From NCBI GenBank assembly GCA_021613535.1, contig CP075495.1, positions 9,486,001 to 9,550,000 of the forward strand: a stretch of 64,000 nucleotides of DNA, read 5' to 3'. Shown here one piece after another: positions 13,701 through 25,868 of the stretch. Numbering within the stretch: position 1 is the stretch's first letter; each line of letters starts with the position of its first letter. The stretch is from Adineta vaga. Lineage: Eukaryota; Rotifera. Under the pieces are notes generated by a model. It was given only the letters and a program-made list of their open reading frames with translations, searched no databases and was not told the origin of the DNA. Position numbers and translations under genes: made by a program.

Positions 13701-16700
13701 CGTATCTTACTCGTATACATATTTGCATATGAGGTTTTTACATTCATCAGTTTTTTTTACAATATTCTGTTGCTAAAAGAACGTACCTTTTTCATATTAT
13801 TTTCGTTTGTAAGAAAGAAAAAGAAGAAGAAGAATAACGTTATCAACACTCGATGTACTTGTATTGGACTTTATCCTTACCTGTATATTCACATCAAATT
13901 TCTTTCATCATATTTTGGTCTAGATAAAAATAACTATAGTAGTCAACATTACTATGAATAAAATATTATGAAAAAATTTATTCTTCTTCTATTGTAAATC
14001 ACATTTGGAACATGTATATCGTATGTCATTGAATAATTCATAGTAAACTTCACACGAATACGTAGAATACTATAGAAAGAAATCATTCATAAAAAAATTA
14101 ACCATTCTTTTTTTACCTTTATGACATAATTATTATTGATCATATTTGTAACATCAGATTCACTTAAGAATTTTCAGTTTTAGTTACATATTTTTTGTAT
14201 AGCATACTAATTTTATATCGAAGACACATACAGAAGAGTCATTTGAATTGTTTTCATGTTCAAGATTGATTGCTTCAAATTCTGTCAATAATATACCGAA
14301 TGAAAGATTAATAGAATAAAAATGTTTGTGTTACCTTCGATGATAGATGTTTCTATATTTGTGATATAGGATCTCGAGAGACTTATGTTTCAATTCTATT
14401 AATCATATGTGATCTAGATATTGAAACAATACTTGTCATCATATTTTGAAGATATTTACATACACCGGTTTATTTATTTCTCTGAAATGAAATTATATTA
14501 ATTATGTTTAGTAATATAACATTTTAATTCTTACTCATATTCGTTTTTGTAAATCCAAATTCGACGCAACTACCAAGTACTTCGTTTAAAAGGAATAAAT
14601 ACCGACGAATAACATGTATGCATCTTTTCTTAATCGAGTTTATTGTAAATTATTTTGGAATTAATTGAATTTAAATTGAACATACAAATGAATAATTCGA
14701 CTTTATTTTCAAAAAACTCTAATTCGCAATTATATATAGCAAAGATGTGATTGTAATAATTATTTATTATCATATGATAGATACTATGTGACATAAAATA
14801 ATCGGCATATGATTCAAATATATCACAAACGAAAAAACAAAGTACTAGAAGAATGATTTTACCACACGTGATTAAAAATTTTAATCATCATCATCATCAT
14901 CATCACTCACCGATGTGATGATAAAAAAAACAATGATAATAAAAATAAATACAAAATCGATGTCACTATGTTAGATTATAGTGGGCGCTAGTATATTGAT
15001 ATTATATTTTTTTAATATTGTTCAAATTAAAATCTTTAAAAATTGATTGTGACTGAAAGTTAGTTTTATGAGATTGTATAGTTAATTATTGATAAAAATC
15101 AGAAGTTCTGTAAGAACTTAACAGATTGAACACTCATTAGTTATTCATTACGATTTATCTTTGTCTGAATGAACTCCGCATTCTATATCTATTTTAAGAA
15201 ATTAGTTAAGGTACATTTATTCTATTTTGTTGAGAGGCATTTGAAATAAAATGATACTTGAAAGAATGAGTAATTATTCAAGTCTATTTCCATCCCAATG
15301 AACAATGTGTGATATCATCAATTCAGCATTCATATAGGTGAATAAAAATAGTAGTTGTTTTCACCAAATTCCAGAATATAAAAATACTATTATATTACCA
15401 TAAATTATATATATATATATACGTCGGAACTAAAGTACAGTGCTGATCTGATCATGACCGTAGATATGAGTATCATTAGATACGTTGAAATAGTGATAGA
15501 TATCAAGTATGTGATGATCTTTAGGGATAGAATCAATTGAGAATATTTGATAAATAATCTGTGTACAACATCTAACCAAATATACTTACTAGAATTATAT
15601 ATTCTATCGACGATGAATTTGCTTAGAAGTCGCATTGATAATTATACTATATGTTATCCTTTATGTCGTTTCATTTCAACCAACTTCGATAAGAAAAAGT
15701 TATCCTTTCAGTTTTAGTTTACACTTTTTTTTTTCTAAAATTATTTCATTAGCAGATATTAATTGTACATTACAGGAAACACGAGATGAGAAAATTAGTT
15801 TTACCCAGTTTGTCTGACACACATAAATCTATGTCATTATCTCCATGAACAGATGGTTTTTGTCATTTGATTACGTAAAACTCAACTATAGCATATGCCA
15901 ATTACAAAAAAGAGACTAATATTTCCAATGCAGTTATCTATTCTCAATGTCATTCTTAAGTTTACATATAACTGATATTACATATTTTCTCATGGCATAA
16001 AAAATCTTTTTCTCTTCGAAGCTTCAGTATTTCATGAACTCATCATTTATAATTTTACTTAAAATCTTTAGAAATTTCCAATGAATATTTAAAACATCGT
16101 ACAATATCAACTATCATTGTCTATATTTCACTAGAATAACAGTTGATTTACGATCATTTAGATTATATATATGCATGTTCTATGATACGTGGAATTATCT
16201 TATTTGAATCGTAAATCATTGTACAAAATCATAAAAAAGAAACGTCAATATATTTAATTTATTGAGAATATATTCTTATGATTTCATATTCTAACAATCA
16301 AACATATATGATCATCTTGCTATATCTACTCTTTCAGGTACATAACAGCATGCAAAACTGTCATGTACTCATAAATTGAAATAAGGTAATCAACTACTTC
16401 AATAAAACAAACTATCAAAACCAAAAAGTAATGAGTATGAAGCATATTTAATGAAGTATTAGAATTATTCTAGAATTTTGAATAATCAGAACTCTCAATG
16501 CTTGTCATATATACAGACATAGATTTATACGTTACTAAAAATAAATCGAAAACTAATGTCAATATTATTTTACATTCATAAAGCTTCTTACTGAATCATA
16601 TCATTTCAAAAGTTATTGACTAGAATTTCAATAAATTATCGTAGGTTTGTCATCATAGATATAGAAACTTTAATGTGTAATTTTCCTTCACATAGTGTAG

Positions 16701-17118
16701 TATATATTATAAAAAAAGGGAAGAGAAAAAAAGACAGGGACAAAAGTAAGTAGAAGAGTAAGGATGTTGATGATGATGATGATGATAGTGATAAACACAA
16801 CAGTGAATAAGACGACGATACCATGACGAACAAAAGAAGAAATAAAGAAAGAAGAGTATGACGCTGTGAGAGAAAAGCGCGCGAAAAAGAACGTAGTATA
16901 ACAGCACTCACACACACACATACATCTACACATGACAACGACAAGACACAAGTTATAAGAAGAAAAAAAAGAAGAAAAACGTTGTTGCCTGCCAGACGTC
17001 ATTCTTATTCTTCTAAAACTGCAATTTGTTGGACGATTGCAGGATCTTTGCTGTTTTATGTTCTTATTATATACATTAATAATAATAATAATAAAAAATA
17101 AACATGAAATTTATGCGA
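10789..17118. other. Long gene-poor stretch (6.3 kb)
   Basis: No convincing coding exon was found on either strand across 6.3 kb, although the rest of the window averages about one gene per 3 kb. It contains CT runs (10961-10978, 12637-12660), a GAT run near 16766-16790, an ATC run near 14886-14907, an AT run near 15408-15422 and an AAT run near 17079-17098. The segment from about 13900 to 16600 is very AT-rich with no open frame of substance. No transposase, reverse transcriptase motif, terminal inverted repeat or tRNA was recognised. It may hold regulatory sequence or non-coding RNA. Confidence 0.6.
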
Positions 17119-18685
17119 CTATCTTGAAGGATTCGTATTGTACGATGAAACAGGCGCATATTGTTGCTGTTGTACACTTGATTGTTGTTGAAGTAATTTC
17201 GACGTAATTAAATCTTGTTGTTGCTGTTGTTTCGATGCCGGATTTACTATAAAATGAAAATTGAATAGATCAAATCACTTCTCTCTAGATCATCTTTCTC
17301 TACTAACCATCTAATTTGTCATAATCAATTCGCATACTTTTATGTGTTTTACGCCAAAGTTGTACATCAAATACACAATAAACTCCTGTTTCATATGCCT
17401 CATATTTTTGATCAGGCATGATATTTTTTATTCGTGTTAACCATATACGTTCTTCTTTATGATAACGCCAGTCTCGTCGATACAATTCAGCAGCAGCTAA
17501 TAATTGCACATGATCATTACCAAATAAATAAAATAAAAAAAATAATGTATCTTCATTTAATGTATTAAAATTAAGTGGAGGCAATTTTTCACGTATTTGC
17601 ATGCCCATTTGATATTCGAATGGAACTTGATAATCAATTTCATATGGACGAGCTTGGCTATCAGAAAATGGAGAAAGAAATGATGGATATAGATCATTTT
17701 GACTTTCCATACCTAGAAAATAGAGAAAAAGTACAATTAATAAAAAAAATGAATAAATAGACATACTCAATCCAAGTGTAGTCAGATCACAATTCAATAA
17801 TGTCGATGTATCAGGATTTTTTTCTGTCTGTTGAATAATTTGTAGTAAACCAACAAGGCCATATTGATCTGTAATTGTTGATGATGGTAAACCGTTTAGA
17901 TTTGTTGTTGATGAGGATGTATTTGATACTTGTTGTGGATTAGATATTGCTGTTGTCGATGATGTTTTATTATTACCTGATGATTGATGTCGACTTATCA
18001 ATGTACTTAGAGCATCAATTGATGTTTTAAATGAAATAGGTGATTGTGATTGTGAATGTTGTTGTTGTTGTTGTTGTTGAGATGAACTAAATCCATTCGT
18101 CATTTGTTGATGATGATTTGATGTTAATATTGATGATGATGAAGAATATTGACTTTGATAGAGTGGTTGAACATTCGTAGATGATGAGGATGATAATGAT
18201 GGTTCATGAGAATTACTTCGATGTGGTAATGGAGGAAAATCTTCTTGTTGTAATTCGAACTAGAATTATTGAATTGATATTTTGAAAAACAAAATCAAAA
18301 TTTCTTTCATTACATTTTTTTCCATCTGTGTATGCGATGATAATGCCGATGCCATCGTTAGTCCAAGAATACTATCAAAATGGGATGATGACGATGATGA
18401 ACTTAATGAATTTGTTTGTTGATTATTCAAAAGTTGTTGTTGCTGTTGTTGTTTCATTAATAATTGCTGTGCTAATGAAGACGATGAAGACGGCGATGAT
18501 GATGTTGGTTGTCCAATCGTCGTCCATTGTTTTCCACCACCAACTGAACCGAATAGAGATGACGAATTAGAACCGATTGCTGACGGTACTGTTGATACTC
18601 CACCATTACTATTAACATGTAAATACGATGACGGTGTCGTCGATGACGATGAATTGGCAGCAGATGCCAAATGAAGGTAAGACAT
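17119..18685 (-). CDS. CNOT2: CCR4-NOT transcription complex subunit 2
   Basis: Four exons (18685-18314, 18259-17767, 17712-17308, 17246-17119) give 465 aa. CNOT2 is a scaffold subunit of the CCR4-NOT deadenylase, pairing with CNOT3 on CNOT1 in mRNA decay and repression. The first half is Ser/Gln-rich and disordered. A conserved short segment follows (FELQQEDFPPLP, matching the vertebrate QNEDFPALPG motif), then a linker ending DLTTLGL. The C-terminal NOT box is clear: YEIDYQVPFEYQM, LNEDTLFFLFYLFGNDHVQLL, then ELYRRDWRYHKEERIWLTR and YCVFDVQLWRKTHKSMRIDYD. The 54-nt intron at 17713-17766 is in frame and encodes a spurious hydrophobic run if not removed. The C-terminus carries a Gln-rich tail (last exon, ~42 aa) longer than the human one. 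The start could also be at 18712. Confidence 0.92.
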
Positions 18686-18984
18686 ATTGTTTGGAAAAAT
18701 GAAAAATTTCAATGAATCTTTGATTTTTACAAAAGATAGAAGTCTCTAAAATTTAAAAAAAACTAGCAAAATAAATATTTATCAATCGGCAACCGCAAGT
18801 AAACAAATTCAATACAGCTGCGTAGGCGTTTAAAGAGATAAATGGACAGATAAATATGAAGAAATGAACGATAAAATGAAGATAGTTTTTAACAAACAAA
18901 ACCATTTCCAATTTATTTTAGAGTCGATCGAAATAATAATGATAATCTTGGAATATAATCATTATCATAAGTGAGAAAAAGAGT

Positions 18985-19060
18985 CGAGCTTAGGATGGAT
19001 GAATTGACACTCGAAGAAATGGATCGCGACAATCAATTGGATTTACTTCGAAAAATATTT
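18985..19060 (+). other. Possible 5' exon or upstream ORF of the cystinosin gene
   Basis: An ATG at 18995 opens 22 codons (MDELTLEEMDRDNQLDLLRK then IF) and ends at a consensus donor, gtaagaa, at 19061. If it is joined to the acceptor at 19590, the frame ends at a TAA that lies 4 nt upstream of the cystinosin ATG at 19601. No other acceptor in 19070-19600 opens a long frame; the one near 19306 gives only five more codons. The peptide is acidic and amphipathic and matches nothing I recognise. It could be an uORF, an alternative exon or a chance frame. Confidence 0.3.
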
Positions 19061-19600
19061 GTAAGAAAAATGACAAACATATATCACGGAAATTTTCTTT
19101 AAATTTCGAAAAAAACTTCAAGAAATTACTTGAATTATATTTTCAATATACATGACATGTGGCGACAAGTACATTCTGATTTGTTCAATTACTGAAACCA
19201 TTAGAAAACGGTTTTGTTTGTTTATTTTACGATTGACTTCAACTTCAATTCAAAGGAAGAAAGAAAAAAAATGTTAAATATTAATTTTATTTATTCATTT
19301 CTTCAGGATATATCTGTTTACTAAACTATCATTTACAATTAGGATATGTCTCATGAAAAATTCTATATAGATAAAACTTCGAGTATATGTTTTGAGAGAG
19401 AAGTCCTAAGTACATCTGACTTGACTTTAAAAGAAACATATTTCGTTGTATCATGTTATTACAGTTAACCTTCATCTGCATGGTCATATGATGACAAAAT
19501 GATGAAGCACATTCGTTTCTTCTTGATATTTTCCAGTTAAAATTCTCATATTCTCATTAGTAATTCCTAACGTTTTCTTTTTTCTTTCAGAATTAATCTA

Positions 19601-20839
19601 ATGAAAATGTATTTAACTTATTTATTCAGAGTTTTTTACGTCATTATTTTTATTAATCTAACTAAACAAGATGAATCTGTGATATCTTTCAAACCATCCT
19701 CACTTAGTCTCGTCACTGATGAACATATATCTGTTGTTGTTCGTCTTCTCAAATCAGATGTTACCTTTCCAGTTACGATGACATTTCTTTATAATGACAA
19801 ACCCAATGATACACAAGGTTATATCGATATAATTCCAGATATTGTATTTCATAATCATACAATAAGTGATCAAAGTCAAGAAATTGTTGTTATAGGTCGT
19901 CATGAAGGTCATCTTGTTGTTACAGCACAATCGTCACAAGTGAATATATCTACGTCCGTCGATTTTCTTCTTATTGATATTGCACGTAGCCATACAACGA
20001 ATATTTTTATTCAAATTGTTGGTTGGATATATTTTATCGCTTGGTCAATATCATTTTATCCTCAAATTATATTAAATTTTCAACGGCGAAGTGTTATTGG
20101 ACTTAATTTTGATTTTTTAGCATTGAATATTCTTGGACATTCATGTTATTCGGTATTCAATGTTTATATGTATACATCAACAAACGTTCAACAACAATAT
20201 TTTGCTAATCATCCTCATGGTGTTTTACCTGTATTACTAAATGATGTAAGTATTAAATCTTTCTGCATACGGAGAAGATAAACTTATTCATTCTAGGTAA
20301 TATTCAGTTGCCATGCTGTTTTTGCATGTATAGTAACTGTTATTCAATGTTTATTATTTGAACGTGGTACACAACGTGTTTCATATGTTGCTCGTTTAAT
20401 TGGTGGAGTATGTATTGTATTTTTATTTGTATCATCCATTGTCTCGACATCGAAACATTTATCAACATTGAATTTATTATATTTTTTTTCCTATGTTAAA
20501 TTATTTATTACAATAATTAAATATTGTCCACAAGCATGGATGAATTTTAAACGAAAATCAACTGAAGGATGGTCAATTGGAAATATTCTTTTAGATTTTA
20601 CAGGTGGTTTATTTAGTTTAATACAAATGTTTTTACTTGCAAGTAATTACAATGATTGGTCATCAATATTTGGTTCACCAACGAAACTTGGTCTCGGATT
20701 GTTTTCGATTCTATTTGATATCTTATTTATTGTACAACATTATCTTCTTTATCCTACGCATTCCGATGCTAATAGATCAATCAATATTCCGAATGAAGAA
20801 ATTGATGAACATTCACCGATTTTATCACCGAAATCTTAA
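19601..20839 (+). CDS. CTNS: Cystinosin, lysosomal cystine/proton symporter
   Basis: Two exons (19601-20245 and 20297-20839) give 395 aa. Cystinosin exports cystine from lysosomes with protons through seven membrane helices containing two PQ-loops. The protein starts with a signal sequence (LFRVFYVIIFIN), followed by a lumenal domain with N-glycosylation sites (NDTQ, NHTI, NIST). PQ-loop 1 is IYFIAWSISFYPQIILNFQRR SVIGLNFDF and PQ-loop 2 is YCPQAWMNFKRKSTEGWSIG, followed by DFTGGLFSLIQMFL and FGSPTKLGLGLFSI, all closely matching the human protein. The C-terminal tail lacks the human GYDQL lysosomal signal; EHSPIL near the end could serve as a dileucine-like signal instead (inference). The ATG is 10 nt after a strong acceptor (tttctttcag), so the 5' UTR is spliced, in cis or to a spliced leader. 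Confidence 0.93.
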
Positions 20840-21456
20840 GTAAAAATATCACAATCATGTTTCTTTATCTTATATTTTTGTCGCAATGGTCGTTTGTTTG
20901 TTTTTTTTAAATTTTATATATGAGTATGTGTTTTCATTTCTATCTTAATCGATTATCATGAAGAAACAAACCAAATAATACTTTTCTGGTTTTGATTTTA
21001 CGATATAAATTTTAGACATTAATCAGTCGTTTTCTTACATACCCTTCTATATAATTTAAAGGTCAGTTGGCAATAAAATTATCAATCGAACATGAGCAGA
21101 AGAAAACGATTTCTTTTGTTCTATCTGACATCTATCTTCAGCATAATTGTATGAAGTAGTTTATGAGTTTTTTTTTATTTCGAAATAGTCATTCGATATT
21201 TTACTATCAATTTTATAATCTATTTATTAAAAATAACGTTTTTTCGAAAGAAGAACAGACATTGACATAGTTCTGGTGTCTTATTTATATTCATATCAGA
21301 TTTTGTCAAGTCTTTGCTACGGTAATAATCTTCGAATGTAGTTAATGTATGTATGTTGTGTTTTTTTTCTTACTTTCAAATGATATTCCATCCATATCCA
21401 TAAAACTTCACTATTCTTGATATTAATTCGTTAGATTTATTCTAGTGTTTTTTAGA
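20840..21456. other. Intergenic region between cystinosin and the SUKH gene
   Basis: About 0.6 kb, AT-rich, between two genes in the same direction. It holds the 3' UTR of cystinosin and the upstream side of the SUKH gene; no coding exon or RNA gene was recognised. Confidence 0.6.
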
Positions 21457-22058
21457 ATGAGTATTTCAGAATCATTCGTACGCATTGAATCTTGGTTATC
21501 TAACAATGCACCTACGCTCTTGCGTCAATTGAATAAACCTGGTTCATCTATACCTGAACTCGATAAAGCCGAATCGATTCTTGGAGCAAAATTTCCTCCA
21601 TCGGTCCGTGAAGCTTATACACATTATGATGGCGAATCAAGCGAATCAACAGGTCTTTTTGGTTCTTGGCGTTGGTTACCTTTACGTGAAATAATTGAAT
21701 GGAATGATGAACAAAAACAAAATGTTCAAAAATATCATCTCATAGATTTTAAACCATCATTTATGATTCCATTATTAGAATTAACAACAACAAATAATGA
21801 TTTACGTTATGTAGAAACAAGTGGTGATGATGGACAAGAAGAAACACCGGTGATTGAATGGAATCATACTCGACCAGTACGAGATATTAAATATGGAAGT
21901 AAGATTTGTTTTTATAATAAAAATGAGAAGAAAAATCTTTTTGTTTCCTAGGTTTTGCTAATTATTTATCAACATTTGCTGAAAGACTTGAACTCGGAGA
22001 ATATAAATGTGATAATCATGATCCAACTAAAGCACGTGGTCTTGTACTCAAACATTAA
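21457..22058 (+). CDS. SMI1/KNR4 (SUKH) family protein
   Basis: Two exons (21457-21898 and 21952-22058) give 182 aa. The start is the ATG one base after the YAG acceptor at 21454-21455. The fold signature of SUKH proteins is visible. A helix LDKAESILGAKFPPSVREAY is followed by HYDGESSESTGLFGSWRWLPL, a helix with EIIEWNDEQ, IPLLELTTTNNDLRYVETSG, then PVIEWNHT and a closing FANYLSTFAERLELGEY. In fungi Knr4/Smi1 regulates cell-wall synthesis; in bacteria SUKH proteins are mostly immunity factors for polymorphic toxins. The role in an animal is unknown. No signal peptide or membrane segment, so cytosolic. It converges with the LKB1-like gene. Domain assignment is from motif order only, moderately sure. 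Confidence 0.8.
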
Positions 22059-22799
22059 CTTAATTAGAATTGCTCATATCTTATACAAATATATTCATTT
22101 CTATTTGTTCCTGTTGAATTTTTGAGAAAAAAAACTGACGGAACAATTTCAAATATGGGAACAGATTGCATGTATCTCGCTATGATTTTAATGAAAATCT
22201 TCTTTTTTTGTTGTTGTTCTACCACGCCTTTAAGGAATTATTTAAACAAAAATATATGATATGTTTTTCTTTTGCTCTAATGATCATCATGATCATTACT
22301 CGATTTCTTATTGTTGTTCTTGTTTGATATGAGATGACAAATTTTAGACTTCGAATGTATAAAAAGAAGACAAAGAAATGAACGAAATAGAGAAATATAA
22401 GGACATTAATCTAATCAACAAAACAAGAGAAATGAAAAGGAATTCAATGGACAGCTAGCCGCTGTTATCACACACAAAGAAAATGAAACACATTCATACA
22501 GAAAATAAAAGTATGAGACGACCTTGAATAGATTGTTCACGCCTATGTCTATCATTGCCATATGTTGCAACAACAAGTGTATGAAAAAGAAAACAAACAA
22601 ATAAACGAACGAACGAGCAAAAAGAAAAACAACTGTTCTGAATGTGCGTGTGTAATGAAACAGAGTGATAGAGGAATGTGTAGAACGTACATATCAGTAA
22701 TAAATCTAATGTACGAATGTGTATGAGAAAAAACGAGAAGCAAAGAATTTAACAATTGTACCTAATCTACTATTCATCATATAGAATGAAGAATAAACA
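22059..22799. other. Convergent intergenic region
   Basis: About 0.74 kb between the 3' ends of the SUKH gene (+) and the LKB1-like gene (-). AT-rich, with A-tracts and no supportable coding exon; it should contain both 3' UTRs. Confidence 0.6.
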
Positions 22800-24765
22800 T
22801 CAAGATATTGAACAAAACCGATGTTGTTCTCTAGTATTGGGATTTTTTGAATTTTGAAGTTCATCAATACTCATTGTTCGACTGCAACCACAATTTAATT
22901 TGGAACGACGAGTAGAACGTCGCTTTGGTGTTTGTTGCTGTTCGTGAAAAGTATTGTCTTGACGATTATCGTAAGGAGAAGTTTGAATTGATATTGGACG
23001 ATCAGATGCATTGATATCTTCTTGAAATTGTTGTTGTTGTTCTTCATTATTTTCTGATGTTGGTTGATGTAATTCAGTGAAATAATCAAACATTGTAAAT
23101 GTTTGAAAACGCTTCAAAGCTAACGAAGGAAATGGTAAGAAATCGAATGTCCGTGGTGGTCGTCGACGAAACCAATCATGCTGTTTGATTTGTTCGATTG
23201 TAAAACGTGTATTTTTATTGGTATGTAATAGACCATGGATTAATGATGCTAAATGTGGTTCAATATCATCAGGTATTGTATAAACACCAGTTCCAATTGT
23301 TTGAAATAATAAATAGATATTATCAGCTTCAAATGGTAACTGTCCAGTGACTAAATTATATAATGTTACACCACATGACCATATATCAATAGAAAAACCA
23401 CTATACGTATCTTCACCATTAGCTATTTCCGGACATTGAAATGCAGGAGTACCTATTTTATTGACAAAAATAAAGATTATTTCAATGTAATCGATCGTTT
23501 TTATGGGAAAAAAAATCATCGTTTTACAATTCCTTTTTTTCTTAACTTTGACAATGAACTCTTTATTTAGTACGAAATCAGATTTCAATTAAATAAGAAA
23601 TTCGTCGATCAATCTCTCTTGCACATGAAGATCTGATAATTTAATTCTGATGACATTGATCATAAGAAAATTTTCTGCTAGTTAATTTACTTATTTCCTT
23701 GAAAAATATACAAACCTTGACTCCGTTTGATTGTATCATCGGGACTAAACCTAGAACAAAAAAAAAAGAAAAGAAATGGAACATTTATTTTCACGAACAA
23801 GTTTCTTCTTCTTCTTCTTCTAAACATTACATACATGTCAAGTTGTTCTGCAGTACCAAAATCTGTTATTTTCAATTGATGATCAACCGTAATCAATAAA
23901 TTACCCGGTCTAGTAAATAGAAATGATATATTTTTTGTTTTTCTTGTTCATTTCATCGTGTTTTCGTTACTTACTTAATATCATTATGAATTATAAATTT
24001 TGAATGTAAATATTCTAATCCACTAATTAATTGAACAAAATATCCATGTGCTTGCCATGTGGGAAATACTTTTTGTTTTTGCTTTTGTTGTTGATCATCC
24101 GTATCGAGCATCTCTTGCAATGATACAACACATAAATCAATAAATAAATATAATTTTTGTTTTTCATCATTGCGAATAAAATCGTATAATTTAACTATAT
24201 TTGGATGATTTAATTTTTTCAAGATACGAATTTCTGTCGCGGCCATTTTCTCTCCATGTGGCGTTTTCCGTAAACGACGACGTTGCATAATTTTGACTGC
24301 TCGTCGACATAAATTTCGACGATCTAGACATTCTTTTACTTTAGCATATGAACCTTGACCAATCATATCACCGAATAGATATGGGCCGATGAATTTGGCT
24401 CGTTTACGTTTTAAATATAAATTAATTTCATCTTCAGATGAAATACGTTGAATAGGTACAGGTATAGGTGGTGTTAAGTTAAGTAATAATGTTGATGTTT
24501 GTTCACCATCGTCTTCATCATCACCGATTAATAAATCAAATTGAGCTGGTGGTCGTGATGATGTTGTAACAGGTGGAGAAAAATGTTGATGACCATTGTT
24601 ATAATTATATAGAATTGATGGTTGTTGTGGCGGCACTAAAGGATATGTTGTATGATTGATTTCATCGTCTTCGACATCTTCATTAATATCGTCGGAAAAG
24701 TCGATAATTACGTTTGTTGATTCTGATGGATGTGTATAAGTGGTTAGTGAGACTTTTTCAGCCAT
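22800..24765 (-). CDS. STK11: LKB1-like serine/threonine kinase with C-terminal CaaX box
   Basis: Four exons (24765-23975, 23909-23835, 23750-23716, 23452-22800) give 517 aa. LKB1 phosphorylates the activation loop of AMPK and related kinases, in complex with STRAD and MO25. An acidic N-terminal extension (~130 aa) precedes the kinase domain. Motifs visible are GQGSYAKVKE (Gly loop), RRAVKIM (VAIK lysine), HNDIKPGNLL (catalytic loop; human has HKD), DFGTAEQ (human DLGVAEA), SQGTPAFQCPEIANG and DIWSCGVTLYN, ending QHDWFRRRPP as in LKB1. The tail is Ser/Arg/Gln-rich (KRRSTRRSK) and the last four residues are CSIS, a CaaX box equivalent to the farnesylated end of vertebrate LKB1. The ATG at 24765 is 19 nt after a YAG acceptor. 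Exons 2 and 3 are only 75 and 35 nt. Confidence 0.92.
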
Positions 24766-25322
24766 TACCAAGCATCATTCACGTCTAGAAGACATATTTC
24801 TTAGATAATATTTGAATAGACAAGGAAAAAAAACAATAGATTTTTTTATTTATTTATTAGTAAATCCTTGTAAAATTTAAAATTAAATTCAATAGACTAT
24901 TCTTTCTGTATTCGAATAACAACAAAAGAAAATTTCTATGTTTTATTTCAAAAAAACGAAATGTTCTTTTTTATTGGGACAATCTATTTGTGGTGATGGT
25001 TGAGTGCAGTAACGAATTAAAAAATATCTTATATCCTTTATTCCTATATCGATAGATGGCAATGGTTATATGTCTGGATTTTAATCATCATGTATGAATG
25101 TTTCCCTATAAGAATAAGATTAATCGAAGTACAAATTAGAACTCTGTTCTTTATTTTTTTCTTAATGAATATTATTATCGAATAGTTATAGTCGTATCTT
25201 GATAAATCCAAAAGTCTTTATCTTTTGTTTCTTTTCATTGTCAATTCGTTTACATATGATTATTATACCACAATTGTAAGTCCATCATCATCATCATCAT
25301 CACATTATCGTCATCAACACTA

Positions 25323-25359
<37 letters not shown>

Positions 25360-25868
25360 CATTATCATCATCATGATCGTCACATCATTCGTGTCGCTGA
25401 TTCTCATTATGTTTTGCACATTCATTTTTCATAGATCGACTGATGTTTTATACCTATCAAATCGTAAAAAACATAGGTATACTCATAAACAGGTAGTGGT
25501 TGATATTTCTATGTTTGTGTATTTTGTTCTCCTTGAATAATCACAGAGGATATTGACATACGGTTTTTCGCCTAACTTTCTCTCTCTATTTCTATATGCA
25601 TATATATATTAATGGCCTTCAACATCGTTTTCTCTTCTCTTTATATTTTTCGCTTATCATTTCCACCGTGCGTCACTAATAGCTTGTATTGTAGAGTAGC
25701 TAACTATTAACCACAAATATCGTACAGGTAAGAGTCACACTTCGATCCTGATTCGTTTTTCTCTCTTTTTATACAAAACCACTTTTTTTCTCTTATTTTA
25801 TATTGACTATTTATTAGAATCAAAGGTTACTTCTTTGTAGAAAGATATAAACTACATCTGCTGAAAAG
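24766..25868. other. Divergent intergenic region with trinucleotide repeats
   Basis: About 1.1 kb between the starts of the LKB1-like gene (-) and the Gly/Ala-rich gene (+). It contains a (CAT)n run at about 25279-25303 and a (TTA)n run of about a dozen units at 25322-25358. An open frame across them is composed of these repeats and is rejected as a gene. Promoters for both genes should lie here. Confidence 0.6.
25322..25358. repeat. (TTA)n microsatellite
   Basis: About twelve uninterrupted TTA/ATT units, followed by imperfect TCA units. It lies in the intergenic space between two divergent genes. Confidence 0.95.

Noticed and set aside
16636-17002. Overlapping minus-strand frames of about 100 aa rich in Ser, Leu, Phe and Val
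   Set aside because: Translation of pyrimidine tracts and a GAT repeat; three frames overlap, none has a domain.
25225-25434. Tyr/His-rich 69-aa open frame
   Set aside because: It is the translation of the CAT and TTA microsatellites.
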